Assembly: GCF_003001815.1 (NCBI RefSeq) | Contig: NZ_PVMZ01000036.1 | Location: 16,131-80,130 of the forward strand | Direction of reading: 5' to 3' | From: Actinoplanes italicus | Lineage (GTDB): Bacteria > Actinomycetota > Actinomycetes > Mycobacteriales > Micromonosporaceae | DNA length: 64,000 bases | Shown here: positions 23,923-32,927 of the stretch, in pieces | Numbering within the stretch: position 1 is the stretch's first letter | Layout: each line of letters starts with the position of its first letter | Program-made: the position numbers and the translations under genes | Notes under the pieces: model-generated | The model's input: the letters and a program-made list of their open reading frames with translations, nothing else | What the model was told of the DNA's origin: nothing | Databases searched by the model: none

Positions 23923-26829
23923 TCAGCCGATGCTGAACGTGGCCAGGCGCAGGCCGGGGCTGGGCAGCAGGTAGACCGTCTGCCGGCCGGAGAAGCGGGC
24001 CAGCGGTGCGTTCACCGTCGTGTAGCGATAGACGTCACCGGTGCCGGCCAGCGTCGCCGTGCCGAGCAGGCGGCCGGTCGGCGAACCGAGACGGACCTCG
24101 ACCGTGCCCGCTCCCGAGGCACTCGCCGTGAAACGGGTGCCGCCGCGCAGCGCCGCGTCCTTGAACGCGATCCAGTCACCGGCCCGCGCCGCGCCGACGA
24201 CGGTTCCGGCGGCCTTGCTCTCGTCGAGCAGACGGACACCGGAGTACGCGTCGAAGGTCTCCGCCCTGGTCGGCCGCGACAGGTCGCGGGCCGGGATCGT
24301 CTCGCCGCGGACCCGCAGGGTGGCCCGCTGCCGGATGTCGGCCGAGGACGAGCCGAGCAGCACGTCGTGGACCGCGTTCTCGACCACCCACCGCTGCCGG
24401 GTCTGGTCCCAGCGCGCGAGGTCGGACGGCTTCAGCGCGAACGTCACCGTCTTGGACTGCCCGGCCGCCAGCGCGACCTTCTGGAAGCCGCGCAGCTGCT
24501 TGGACGGCGCAGCGTCGCGGGAGGTGCGCTGGTGGGTGTAGAGCTGGACCACCTCGTCACCGGCCCGGTTGCCGGCGTTGGTCACGGTCACGCTGACGTG
24601 GCCGTTGCGGACCGACGGGACGCCGTAGCGGAACCTCGTGTACGACAGCCCGTGCCCGAAGGCGTAGAGCGGGGTGTCGTCGCTGTACAGGTAGGTCTGC
24701 CTGGTGTCGATGATGTCGTACTGGAGCAGGTCGTCCGGCAGCTGGGACTCGCTGCGCGGCCAGGTCTGGGTGAGCTTGCCGGACGGGTTGACGTCGCCGT
24801 ACAGCACGTCGGCGACAGCGTGCCCGGTCTCGGCTCCGGCGTGGGTGGTCCACAGGATGCCGGGGACGTTCGCCTGCGCCCAGTTGATCGTCTGCGGGTA
24901 ACTGCTCTGCACCACCACGACGGTCCGCGGGTTGGCCGCCCTGACCGCCTTGATCAGCGCTTCCTGGCGCGCGCCGAGGCCGAGTCCGGTGCGGTCGTGG
25001 ACCTCACGGCCGGCGACGAACGGGTCGGTACCGACGACGACCACGGCGGTCTGTGCCTTCTTCGCGCTCGCGGCGGCCTGGGCCACCCCGTCGACGAGCA
25101 GTTCCCGCGTGAACCTGGCCGCCGAGGCGCGATCACCGAGCGTCAGGTTGCCGTCGGCGCCCACGGTCACGTAGTCGGTGTCCGGGAACCACGACTCCTG
25201 GGTCTCGTAGCCGGCGTAGTGCAGCACGACCGTACCGTCACCCTGGTCCTCGATCTTGAATTGCTCCTGGACGAACCAGCCGGTCGGGTCGTCGTTCTGA
25301 GTGATGAACGGGCCCCAGCCGTAGCCGACCAGCTTGCCGTCGGCGACGCTGCGCAGGGTGGAGACGCCATCGCCCCAGTCGGTCGTGTCGAACTGGGCGG
25401 CCGCCTCGGTCGCGGTGGTTCCGGTGACGCCGACGCTGCCGGAGCCGGCCGTCACGTACCGGCCCGTGGCGACCTCCTTGAGCGCGATCCGGTCGGCGCC
25501 CGCGCTGGTGGTGACGGCCGACGCCCGCTCGGTCACCCCGTCGAGCACGCTGACCTCGTAGGGCAGCTGTCCCCCGTACCAATCGCTGTAGAGCTTGTCG
25601 GCCGTGGGTCCGACCACGGCGACCGAACCGCCGGCCCTGAGCGGAAGGATGCCGTTGTTCTTGAGCAGGACCGCGGCCTCGGCGGCGGTCTCGCGGGCCA
25701 GCGCGCGGTGCGCCGGGCTGTCGATCACGGAGGGCGAGATTCCGGCGTACGGGCCTCCGTCCGGATCGAATTCGCCGAGTCGGAAGCGGATGCTCAGTGC
25801 GTTGCCGACCGAATTGTCGATGTCGGCCTCGGTGAGCAGCCCCCGCGCCAGCGCCTCCTTGATCGCGGTGACCGTGGGCACGGCGTCGGTGTCGTTGACC
25901 GTGAAGCTGTCGAGACCGGCCTTGAGGGTGGCGGCGTTCGCCTCGGCCTGGGTGGCGTAGTAGGCCTGCGAGCCGGTCAGGTTGGTCGGCGCCCAGGCGT
26001 CGCTGACGTTGAAGAGCCGTTCGCCGCTCCAGTCGCGGACCAGGGTGCCGAGGTCCGGGTCGACGGTGGCGGGCCGTCCGTTGATCAGGTTGTAGGAGGC
26101 CATCACGCCGGTCGCGGCGTCGTTGCGCAACGCGATCTCGAACGGCTTGCGGTCGTACTCGTTGAGCACGCGCTGCGGCACGTTCGACGAGGTCCGGTCG
26201 CGGGCGGTCTCGTTGTTGTAGGCGGCGTAGTGCTTGAGCGTCGGCGCGACCTTGAGGTGGTCCGGGTCGTCGCCCTGCAGGCCGTCGCCGTACGCGGTGG
26301 CGATCAGGCCGGACAGCAGCGGGTCCTCGGAGTAGCCCTCCTCGTTGCGGCCCCAGCGCGGGTCGCGCAGCAGGTTGACCACCGGCGCCCAGGCGTTGAG
26401 GCCCCAGACGGTCGGGTTCTGCGCGTGCAAGCCGCGCAGCTCATCGCCGACGGCGCTGCCGACCCGCTCGATCAGCGCCGGGTCCCAGGTGCTGGCCAGG
26501 CCGACGGCCTGCGGGAACACGGTCGCCGTTGCGTCGATCTTGGCGCCGCCGTTGTCGTGGTCGGTGGACCAGGCGACACCGTGCAGGGCCTCGGTGCCGG
26601 TCTTGAAGACCTTCAGGCCCAATCGCGGTACGGCCGGCTGGTACTGGTGGAGCAGCGAGATCTTCTCGTCCAGGGTGAGCCGGCCGACCAGGTCGCCGAC
26701 ACGCGCTTCCAGCGGCAGGCCCGGGTCCCGGAACGGGTAGGAGGGATCGGCGGCGCGCGCCGCGCCGGGAGAGAGCGGCACGATCAGCAGGGCCGCGGCG
26801 AGCGCGGTCAGCCCGCGTCTGAGACGCAT
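23923..26829 (-). CDS. secreted GH3 glycoside hydrolase (beta-glucosidase/xylosidase type)
   Basis: This 968-residue exported enzyme has a signal peptide at residues 1-27 (RRGLTALAAALLIVPLSPGAARA). The GH3 barrel has LKHYAAYN and the nucleophile Asp277 in NVSDAWAPTN. The second GH3 domain is split by a beta-rich insert (about residues 430-590: GRYVTAGSGSVGV, DGKLVGYGWGPF) of beta-trefoil or fascin-like look. A fibronectin-like domain and a C-terminal CBM6-like domain (about 845-968) follow. It cleaves beta-glucosyl or beta-xylosyl ends outside the cell; the exact substrate is unclear. ATG 26829 is set by AAGGAG nine bases upstream. A LacI-type operator 86 bases upstream links it to the sugar operon. 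Confidence 0.9.
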   Translation of the reverse strand: MRLRRGLTALAAALLIVPLSPGAARAADPSYPFRDPGLPLEARVGDLVGRLTLDEKISLLHQYQPAVPRLGLKVFKTGTEALHGVAWSTDHDNGGAKIDATATVFPQAVGLASTWDPALIERVGSAVGDELRGLHAQNPTVWGLNAWAPVVNLLRDPRWGRNEEGYSEDPLLSGLIATAYGDGLQGDDPDHLKVAPTLKHYAAYNNETARDRTSSNVPQRVLNEYDRKPFEIALRNDAATGVMASYNLINGRPATVDPDLGTLVRDWSGERLFNVSDAWAPTNLTGSQAYYATQAEANAATLKAGLDSFTVNDTDAVPTVTAIKEALARGLLTEADIDNSVGNALSIRFRLGEFDPDGGPYAGISPSVIDSPAHRALARETAAEAAVLLKNNGILPLRAGGSVAVVGPTADKLYSDWYGGQLPYEVSVLDGVTERASAVTTSAGADRIALKEVATGRYVTAGSGSVGVTGTTATEAAAQFDTTDWGDGVSTLRSVADGKLVGYGWGPFITQNDDPTGWFVQEQFKIEDQGDGTVVLHYAGYETQESWFPDTDYVTVGADGNLTLGDRASAARFTRELLVDGVAQAAASAKKAQTAVVVVGTDPFVAGREVHDRTGLGLGARQEALIKAVRAANPRTVVVVQSSYPQTINWAQANVPGILWTTHAGAETGHAVADVLYGDVNPSGKLTQTWPRSESQLPDDLLQYDIIDTRQTYLYSDDTPLYAFGHGLSYTRFRYGVPSVRNGHVSVTVTNAGNRAGDEVVQLYTHQRTSRDAAPSKQLRGFQKVALAAGQSKTVTFALKPSDLARWDQTRQRWVVENAVHDVLLGSSSADIRQRATLRVRGETIPARDLSRPTRAETFDAYSGVRLLDESKAAGTVVGAARAGDWIAFKDAALRGGTRFTASASGAGTVEVRLGSPTGRLLGTATLAGTGDVYRYTTVNAPLARFSGRQTVYLLPSPGLRLATFSIG

Positions 26830-26914
26830 GGCGATCTCCTTCGCGATTAATAAGCGCATGGTTAAAGGACCGTCCGGCGGCATTGACCAGGGACGACGCA
26901 ATTAACCAGAATCG

Positions 26915-26930
26915 GTCGAAGCGCTTCGAC
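26915..26930. promoter_or_regulatory. LacI-type operator upstream of the GH3 gene
   Basis: GTCGAAGCGCTTCGAC is a perfect 16-base palindrome identical over its whole length to the centre of the operator at 22603-22628. It places the secreted glycosidase under the same regulator as the transporter. Confidence 0.85.
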
Positions 26931-27023
26931 GGACGGTATGCGGAAACGGATGGCGTAATAGGTATCGGTGAGGGTCACCATAGAACTCGGCTGATGTGAT
27001 GGGCAACCATCGACCGCAGCTTG

Positions 27024-27038
27024 CCGGAAATCTTCCGG
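27024..27038. promoter_or_regulatory. palindrome upstream of the flavoprotein gene
   Basis: CCGGAAATCTTCCGG has perfect six-base arms around ATC and ends 13 bases before the ATG at 27052. It is a candidate operator or a short leader hairpin; no regulator is assigned. Confidence 0.35.
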
Positions 27039-27051
27039 TAACCGGGGCAGA

Positions 27052-28404
27052 ATGGGCCGGGTGCGATTGATCGTCATCGGCGGCGACGCGGCCGGCATGT
27101 CCGCCGCGTCCCAGGCGCGTCGCCGGCTCGGGTCCGGCGACCTCAAGATCACCGCGTTCGAGCGGGGCGAGTACACGTCCTACTCGGCATGCGGGATCCC
27201 CTACTGGGTGGGCGGGCTGGTCGACGGGCCCGGCGACCTCATCGCCCGCGACCCGGCCACCTTCCGGGAGAGCGGCATCGAGGTGCACACCGGCCACGAG
27301 GTCACCGGCATCGACCTGGCGGCCCGGACGGTCACGGTGAACGGCCGCACCGAGAGCTTCGACCATCTGGTGTACGCGGCCGGCGCCACCCCGATCCGGC
27401 CGCCGTGGGCCGGCACCCCGGCCGGCGGCGTCTTCGGGGTGCAGACGCTCGGCGACGGCGCGGCGCTGCAGCAGTGGCTGGACGGCGGACGCGACAGCGC
27501 CGTTGTCATCGGCGCCGGCTACATCGGCGTCGAGATGGCCGAGGCCCTCCAGCGCCGCGGGCTGAGGGTCACCCTCGTCGAACGCTCCGGGCAGCCGATG
27601 TCCACGATCGACCCGGACATGGGCGCGCTCGTCGCCGACTCGGTCCGCAAGCTCGGCATCGAACTGCGTACCGGTGTCACCGTGCAGGGACTGGAGACCA
27701 GCGGCGGCCGGGTCAGCGCGGTCGTCACCGATGACGGGGTGCTGCCGGCCGACGTGGTGGTCCTGGGCCTGGGCGTGCGGCCGAACACCGCCCTCGCCGA
27801 CGCCGCCGGGCTGCCGCTCGGCGTCACCGGCGCGCTCGCCACCGACCTGGGGCAGCGGGTCACCGGCCCGGACGGCATCGTCGAGGGCGTGTGGGCGGCC
27901 GGCGACTGCACGCAGGTCACCCACCTGGTCAGCGGGCGGCCCGCGCACGTGCCGCTGGGCACCCACGCCAACAAGCAGGGCCGGGTCGCGGGCATCAACA
28001 TCGGTGGCGGGTACGCCACGTTCCCCGGCGTCATCGGCACGGCCATCACCAAGATCTGCGACCTCGAGGTGGCGCGGACCGGGCTGTCCTCGAAGGAGGC
28101 CGAGGCTGCCGGGTTCCGGTTCGTCACGGCGACCGTCGAGTCGACCAACCGGGCCGGGTACTTCCCCGGTGCCGTGCCGATGACCGTCAAACTGATCGCC
28201 GAGAAGGACACCGGACTGCTGCTCGGCGCCCAGATCGTCGGCCGGACCGAGGCCGCCAAGCGGATCGACGCCTTCGCGGTCGCCGTCTGGAACCGGATGA
28301 CGGTCACCGAGATGACCGCGCTCGATCTCGGGTACGCGCCGCCGTACGCCCCCGTCTGGGATCCGGTCTTGATCGCCGCCCGTAAGGCCGGTGACGCTCT
28401 CTAA
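27052..28404 (+). CDS. FAD-dependent pyridine-nucleotide-disulfide oxidoreductase (CoA-disulfide reductase-like)
   Basis: This 450-residue flavoprotein has an FAD-binding start (LIVIGGDAAGMSAASQARR) and a single active-site Cys47 in SYSACGIPYW, as in CoA-disulfide reductase and NADH oxidase. It also has a NAD(P)H-binding loop VVIGAGYIGVEMAEAL, the FAD motif GVWAAGDCTQV and a C-terminal dimerisation domain. It probably reduces a low-molecular-weight disulfide or persulfide with NAD(P)H. No rhodanese domain is fused. The ATG has GGGGCAGA in front; an in-frame GTG at 27061 is an alternative. It stands alone as a rightward gene with a palindrome just upstream. Confidence 0.87.
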   Translation: MGRVRLIVIGGDAAGMSAASQARRRLGSGDLKITAFERGEYTSYSACGIPYWVGGLVDGPGDLIARDPATFRESGIEVHTGHEVTGIDLAARTVTVNGRTESFDHLVYAAGATPIRPPWAGTPAGGVFGVQTLGDGAALQQWLDGGRDSAVVIGAGYIGVEMAEALQRRGLRVTLVERSGQPMSTIDPDMGALVADSVRKLGIELRTGVTVQGLETSGGRVSAVVTDDGVLPADVVVLGLGVRPNTALADAAGLPLGVTGALATDLGQRVTGPDGIVEGVWAAGDCTQVTHLVSGRPAHVPLGTHANKQGRVAGINIGGGYATFPGVIGTAITKICDLEVARTGLSSKEAEAAGFRFVTATVESTNRAGYFPGAVPMTVKLIAEKDTGLLLGAQIVGRTEAAKRIDAFAVAVWNRMTVTEMTALDLGYAPPYAPVWDPVLIAARKAGDAL

Positions 28405-28934
28405 CCGTCGACGAGCAGCGCCGAGCCGCCGTCCCAGGTTCCGGCGAGGCCGGTGCCGGCCGTCTCGCCGATCGCGCGGATCACGGTCAGTTCGCCCGGC
28501 TCGGTGCCGCTGCCGCGCAGACGCAGTGACGGCTCACGGCGGACCAGCTCACCGTCGGTCTCGACCTCCTCGGCCGCCTCGTGCCCGCCGGTCCGGATCA
28601 CCTCGGCGGCCACCGCAAGGTAGACCGGGTCGCCGGCCGCGTCGTAGACCCAGCGGGTGCCCAGCACGGAATGCTCGGTGGTGCCGACCAGCCACTGCTC
28701 GGCGCCGGCGAGCGGCGCACCCCGATAGGTCAGCGGCACGTGCCACAGCGTGCCGTCGCCGGCCCGCACGATCAGGGTCTCGACGCCGACCTCGCCGGCC
28801 GGATCGTCGAACCGGGCCGCGGCCACCCGTTCCGGTTCACCGGCCGGACCGGTGTACCAGTCACGGGACGGCAGCCAGCCGGCGAGCAGTTCGAGCTTGC
28901 CGGGCACGATCTGTGCCTTGTGGAGAAGCGCCAT
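28401..28934 (-). CDS. maltokinase N-terminal cap-like domain protein
   Basis: This 177-residue protein resembles the N-terminal cap domain of maltokinase (Mak_N_cap): MALLHKAQIVPGKLELLAGWLPSRDWY and HVPLTYRGAPLAGAEQWLVGTTEHSVLG. The kinase domain itself is absent, as in many stand-alone actinobacterial members, so no catalytic activity is expected. The function is unknown; a carbohydrate-related role is only a guess. It overlaps the end of the flavoprotein gene by four bases in convergent orientation and is divergent from the next gene with 19 bases between starts. Confidence 0.75.
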   Translation of the reverse strand: MALLHKAQIVPGKLELLAGWLPSRDWYTGPAGEPERVAAARFDDPAGEVGVETLIVRAGDGTLWHVPLTYRGAPLAGAEQWLVGTTEHSVLGTRWVYDAAGDPVYLAVAAEVIRTGGHEAAEEVETDGELVRREPSLRLRGSGTEPGELTVIRAIGETAGTGLAGTWDGGSALLVDG

Positions 28935-28953
28935 GCCCGGCAGCCTAGGGCAC

Positions 28954-29937
28954 GTGATCACCTCGGTCCTCGACGAACGCGTCCGCGAGCTGATCGACGT
29001 GGCACGGCCGTACTGGCAACGGCTGAGCGACGCGGTGTCGTGGTCGGAGGAGACGAACCGGCGCCTCGACGAGCACGACCTCGGGCGTGGACGCTACCTG
29101 CCCGCACCGGCTGAACCGGCACGGGCGATGGCCGGGCTGCTGGCCACACGCTGGGATCCGGGGCGGCTCGATCATGTGCTGGCCACGGTCCGGGTGCCGA
29201 ATCACCGCGAAGACCTGGCTCACCTGGTCGTACGGATCCTGTCCGAGAACTCGCTGCCGCCGGCTGAGCTGGAGTCGTGGATTCGGTGGGTGTTTCGTGG
29301 AGGGCTCTTTGAGGTAGAACGTTCTTTCTCATTCTGGTGGCTGCCGCATTTCCGGGTGCTCCTCCCGCCGGAGACCGCCGCACGCACCGTGGCGTCGTTC
29401 GCCGGCATCACTTCCCCGGCCGAGCAGTACGGTTACCACCACTCGACCGGCCGCGGCGCCCGTGACTTCGCCTGGGCGCACGATCACATCCCGGACGGAC
29501 TGCCGCACCTCACCGAACGGCTCGGCGGACCGCTGGGCCGCGTGCCGCTGCGCCCGCAGTGGGAGGGTGCCAGCGTGGCCACGTTGCTCGCCGAGGGCTG
29601 GACGGCCGAGCGGATCCGGCGCGAGGTGCCGCCCGGCCCTCCGAGCCTGCGCGACCGGGTGCTCGGCTCACTCAGCGCGCTCGTCTTCATCCCACTCCCC
29701 GGCCTGGACGCCTGGCGCGACGCGCTCACTCCGGCGGAGATGCCGCCCCACGAACGGCTCACGGCGATGACCGCCTGCACGCGGCTGCGGACGCTCGTAC
29801 GTCTGTGGCAGTCCACCGGTCTGCCGGACGACGTGGCGCCGTGGTACGCGGCGGCCGGGCTGTCCCCCGAGGAGGCGATCGACCGGCATCAGAACGGGAC
29901 GTCGCTGCCCCGGCCGGACGACCGGGCCCGCTCGTAG
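28954..29937 (+). CDS. protein of unknown function
   Basis: This 327-residue soluble protein is not recognised. It starts VITSVLDERVRELIDVARPYWQRL at a GTG, is mostly helical, has a Trp/Phe-rich stretch (RSFSFWWLPHFRVLLPPE) and no signal peptide, membrane segment or obvious catalytic motif. Codon use is like its neighbours. Its last 49 bases overlap the end of the convergent ornithine-cyclodeaminase-family gene, which limits any independent terminator. Confidence 0.6.
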   Translation: MITSVLDERVRELIDVARPYWQRLSDAVSWSEETNRRLDEHDLGRGRYLPAPAEPARAMAGLLATRWDPGRLDHVLATVRVPNHREDLAHLVVRILSENSLPPAELESWIRWVFRGGLFEVERSFSFWWLPHFRVLLPPETAARTVASFAGITSPAEQYGYHHSTGRGARDFAWAHDHIPDGLPHLTERLGGPLGRVPLRPQWEGASVATLLAEGWTAERIRREVPPGPPSLRDRVLGSLSALVFIPLPGLDAWRDALTPAEMPPHERLTAMTACTRLRTLVRLWQSTGLPDDVAPWYAAAGLSPEEAIDRHQNGTSLPRPDDRARS

Positions 29938-30794
29938 AGGTGGCGGGCCACCACGACATCCTCGATCGCCAGGCCCAGCGACTTGAACACGGTGATCTCC
30001 CCGGGTGCGGTGCGCCCGGGAGCACGGCCCGTCAGGACCTCGCCGAGTTCACCGCGTACATGTCCGGGACCGATCAGGTGGGCGGCCCGTAGGTAGTCGC
30101 CCGACTCGTTGAGCAGCGACTCCCGGCGGTCGGCGAACAGGACCGACTTCGCCAGCAGGTACGGGTCCAGTTCGGCGGCCGTGGGAATGGACGAGCCGAC
30201 CGCGTTGACGTGCGTCCCGGGTTCCACCCATTCGGCGAACAGGATCGGGTCGGTCGCCGTGGTGGCGGTGACGATGACGTCCGCGCCGGCGCAGGCGGCC
30301 GCCGGGTCCGCCGTCGACCGGGTGACCGTCCGCACCTCCTCGAACGAACCGGCCAGCGCCCTGAGGTGGGCCCGCGCCTGAGTGCCGTTACCGAAAACGG
30401 TCAGCACGCGGGCGTCCGGGCGGGCCAGTACCGCGGTGGCGAGAGCGGACACCGCGGCGGTACGGATCTCGGTGACCGCGGCCGCGTTGATCACCGCCAG
30501 CGGTTCGCCGGTGCCCGGGGCGAAGAGTGTCACCACCCCCTGGTGGGCGTCTTTGCCGGAGCGCGGGTTGTCCGGGAAGACGCAGACCGACTTCATCCCG
30601 AACGCCGGGTTCTCACCGAACAGGTGTGTGGGCATCAGCGCGATCAGGCCGTTCAGGCGCGGCGGCCGGACGACCGTGCGCAGCGGCAGGAAGACCCGGT
30701 CGTCGGCGAGCGCGGTCAGCGCCTCGCGCATGAGTTCACGGCAGGAGTCCGGAGTCAGCAGGGCGTGCACGTCGGCGGCGGAGAGCACGAGCAT
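29889..30794 (-). CDS. ornithine cyclodeaminase / mu-crystallin family protein
   Basis: This 301-residue protein matches the OCD/mu-crystallin family: the N-terminal LMREALTALADDRVFLPLRTVV, the FGMKSVCVFPDNP substrate region with a conserved Lys, the NAD(P)-binding segment VLTVFGNGTQARAHLRAL and VNAVGSS. Members cyclise ornithine to proline, reduce imino acids or dehydrogenate amino acids; which of these applies cannot be told. Its start lies 16 bases past a very strong hairpin (30810-30868), leaving little room for its own promoter. Confidence 0.85.
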   Translation of the reverse strand: MLVLSAADVHALLTPDSCRELMREALTALADDRVFLPLRTVVRPPRLNGLIALMPTHLFGENPAFGMKSVCVFPDNPRSGKDAHQGVVTLFAPGTGEPLAVINAAAVTEIRTAAVSALATAVLARPDARVLTVFGNGTQARAHLRALAGSFEEVRTVTRSTADPAAACAGADVIVTATTATDPILFAEWVEPGTHVNAVGSSIPTAAELDPYLLAKSVLFADRRESLLNESGDYLRAAHLIGPGHVRGELGEVLTGRAPGRTAPGEITVFKSLGLAIEDVVVARHLYERARSSGRGSDVPF

Positions 30795-30809
30795 GCGCTC
30801 ACCATAGGG

Positions 30810-30868
30810 ACCGGCTGTGCGGCAGCGCTGTCCCGGGCGGGCCGGGACAGCGGTGCCGCACAGCCGGT
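30810..30868. terminator. 27-base-stem hairpin between the acyl-CoA dehydrogenase operon and the OCD gene
   Basis: The arms 30810-30836 and 30842-30868 pair at 26 of 27 positions around the loop GCGGG. It follows the leftward dehydrogenase operon (stop at 30991) and ends 15 bases upstream of the OCD-family start. It probably ends the upstream transcript, or acts as a leader structure if transcription reads through. Confidence 0.65.
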
Positions 30869-30902
30869 GACCACCGCATAAGCCCGGCGGTCGCGCTGTC
30901 GG

Positions 30903-30937
30903 CCCGGACCACCGCGGACGTCGCGCGGTAGTCCGGG
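30903..30937. terminator. second hairpin downstream of the dehydrogenase operon
   Basis: CCCGGACCACCGCG pairs with CGCGGTAGTCCGGG (13 of 14) around a seven-base loop. It is the first hairpin met by the leftward transcript, 54 bases past the stop at 30991. With the 30810-30868 hairpin it makes a double terminator. Confidence 0.55.
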
Positions 30938-30990
30938 ACTGTTCCGATGCGGCGAGAGCTGTCCCTTCCGTACCGGATAATGGTTTTGAT

Positions 30991-32148
30991 CTAGAGACCC
31001 ATGTCCTTCGCGATGATCATCTTCATCACCTCGGAGGTGCCGCCGTAGATCCGGTTGACGCGGTTGTCGGCGTAGAGGCGGGCGATCGGGTACTCGTTGA
31101 TGAAGCCGTAACCGCCGTGCAGCTGCAGGCAGCGGTCGATCACCCGGTGCGCGACCTCGGTGCAGAAGAGCTTCGCCGACGCGGCCTCGGCGGCCGTCAG
31201 CTCGCCCGCGTCCAGCGCCTCCAGCGCACGGTCGGCGACCGCCTGCGCGGCGTCCACCTCGGACTGACAGGCGGCCAGCTCGAACTTCGTGTTCTGGAAG
31301 CTGGCGACCGGCTGGCCGAACACCTTGCGGTCCAGCACGTACTGCTTGGCGAACCGGACCGCCGCCGCGGCCTGCGCGTACGCGCCGTAGGCGATGCTCA
31401 GGCGCTCCTTCGGCAGGTTCTTGCCGAGGTAGTAGAAGCCCTTGTTCTCTTCGCCGAGCCGGTCCTCCACGGGAACCTTCACGTCGACGAACGCCAGCTC
31501 GCCGGTGTCGGAGGTACGCAGGCCGAGCTTGTCGAGCTTGCGGCCGACCGAGTAGCCGGGCAGCGAGGTGTCGACGTTCAGCAGGGTGATGCCGTAGCGG
31601 CGGTCGTCGGGCTTGGACGGGGAGGTACGGGCGCAGACGATCACCCGGTCGGCGAGGACACCACCGGTGATGAAGGTCTTCGCGCCGTTGAGCACGTAGT
31701 GCGTGCCGTCCTCGCTCAGCTTCGCCGTCGTGCTCATGCCGGCCAGGTCACTGCCGGTGCCCGGCTCGGTCATGGCCAGCGCGTACATCGTGTCGCCGGA
31801 GACGAAGTCGGGCAGCCAGCGCCGCTTCTGCTCCTCGGTGCCGAGGTCCAGCAGGTACGGCAGGCCCAGCGCCACGTGCGCCCCGGCCGCGCCGAACGAG
31901 ACCCCGGCACGCATGGTCTCCTCGGTCTGCACCGCGGCGAACTTGAAGCTGTCGATGCCGGCGCCGCCGTACTCCTCGGGCACCTCGATGCCGAACAGGC
32001 CCAGCTCGGCGAGCTGCTTGTAGAAGTCCCGCGGCACCTGACCGTCCTGGAACCACTGGTCGTAGCGGGGAACCACCTCGGTCTCGATGAAGTCCCGCAG
32101 GGTCTGGCGGAACGCCTCGTGGTCCTCGTTGAAAACAGTGCGGCGCAT
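30991..32148 (-). CDS. acyl-CoA dehydrogenase
   Basis: This 385-residue FAD enzyme oxidises acyl-CoA to enoyl-CoA. Family signatures include MYALAMTEPGTGSDLAGM, the FITGGVLADRVIVCART strand, GRKLDKLGLRTSDTGELAFVDV and the C-terminal QLHGGYGFINEYPIARLYAD, ending in TSEVMKMIIAK. The catalytic-base region after LHGGYGF is normal. ATG 32148 has AGGA eight bases upstream. It is the third gene of a leftward set with a FabG-like reductase and a second acyl-CoA dehydrogenase, pointing to breakdown of an unknown acyl-CoA. Confidence 0.9.
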   Translation of the reverse strand: MRRTVFNEDHEAFRQTLRDFIETEVVPRYDQWFQDGQVPRDFYKQLAELGLFGIEVPEEYGGAGIDSFKFAAVQTEETMRAGVSFGAAGAHVALGLPYLLDLGTEEQKRRWLPDFVSGDTMYALAMTEPGTGSDLAGMSTTAKLSEDGTHYVLNGAKTFITGGVLADRVIVCARTSPSKPDDRRYGITLLNVDTSLPGYSVGRKLDKLGLRTSDTGELAFVDVKVPVEDRLGEENKGFYYLGKNLPKERLSIAYGAYAQAAAAVRFAKQYVLDRKVFGQPVASFQNTKFELAACQSEVDAAQAVADRALEALDAGELTAAEAASAKLFCTEVAHRVIDRCLQLHGGYGFINEYPIARLYADNRVNRIYGGTSEVMKMIIAKDMGL

Positions 32149-32163
32149 CAAAGATCCTCTGTG

Positions 32164-32910
32164 CTAGAGACGGCGTCCGCCGTCGACGTAGATCGTCTGT
32201 CCGGTGATGAAGGATGCCGCGTCACTGGCGAGGAACGCGACCACCCGGGCGATGTCCTCGGGCCGGCCGACCCGTCGCAGCGGCGTGACCTCGGCGGCCT
32301 TGGCCCGCATGTCGGCCGCGGACACGCCGACCCGGGCCGCGGTGGCGTCGGTCATCTCGGTGACGATGAAACCTGGCGCGACCGCGTTGATGTTGATGTT
32401 GAACGGTCCGAGCTCCATGGCGAGGGTACGGGTCAGGCCCTGGATACCCGCTTTCGCCGCGGAGTAGTTTGCCTGACCACGATTGCCGAGCGCGGACACG
32501 CTCGACGTGTTCACGATCTTGCCCGAGCGCTTGGCGACCATGTGCCGCTGGGCGGCACGGCTGCACAGGAACGCGCCACGCAGGTGCACGTTCATCACGA
32601 TGTCCCAGTCGAGCACGGACATCTTGTGCAGCAGGTTGTCGCGGAGCACCCCGGCATTGTTGACCAGTACGTCAACCCCGCCAAGCTCCCCGGCCACCTT
32701 GTTGATCACGGCGTCGACCTGTGCCTCGTCGGCGACATCACAGCCGAACGCGATCGCGGTGCCCCCGGATGCCTTGATCCGGTCGACGGTCTCGCTGCAC
32801 GCCTGCTCGTCGAGGTCGAGCACCGCGACGGCGGCGCCCTCGCGCGCGAACTGGATGGCGGTGGCGGCGCCGATACCCCGCGCGGCGCCGGTCACGACGG
32901 CTACCCTCAT
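32164..32910 (-). CDS. SDR, beta-ketoacyl/3-hydroxyacyl reductase (FabG-like)
   Basis: This 248-residue classical short-chain dehydrogenase has cofactor loop TGAARGIGAATAIQ, NNAG at about residue 88, catalytic Ser in NTSSVSALG, YSAAK with the Tyr-x3-Lys pair, and PGFIVTEM. An acidic residue at the end of strand 2 (AVLDLDEQ) favours NAD(H), which suits 3-hydroxyacyl-CoA oxidation rather than biosynthesis. It lies between two acyl-CoA dehydrogenase genes with gaps of 15 and 17 bases, so it is cotranscribed with them. Confidence 0.88.
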   Translation of the reverse strand: MRVAVVTGAARGIGAATAIQFAREGAAVAVLDLDEQACSETVDRIKASGGTAIAFGCDVADEAQVDAVINKVAGELGGVDVLVNNAGVLRDNLLHKMSVLDWDIVMNVHLRGAFLCSRAAQRHMVAKRSGKIVNTSSVSALGNRGQANYSAAKAGIQGLTRTLAMELGPFNININAVAPGFIVTEMTDATAARVGVSAADMRAKAAEVTPLRRVGRPEDIARVVAFLASDAASFITGQTIYVDGGRRL

Positions 32911-32927
32911 GTTGCGATTCCCCTGTC

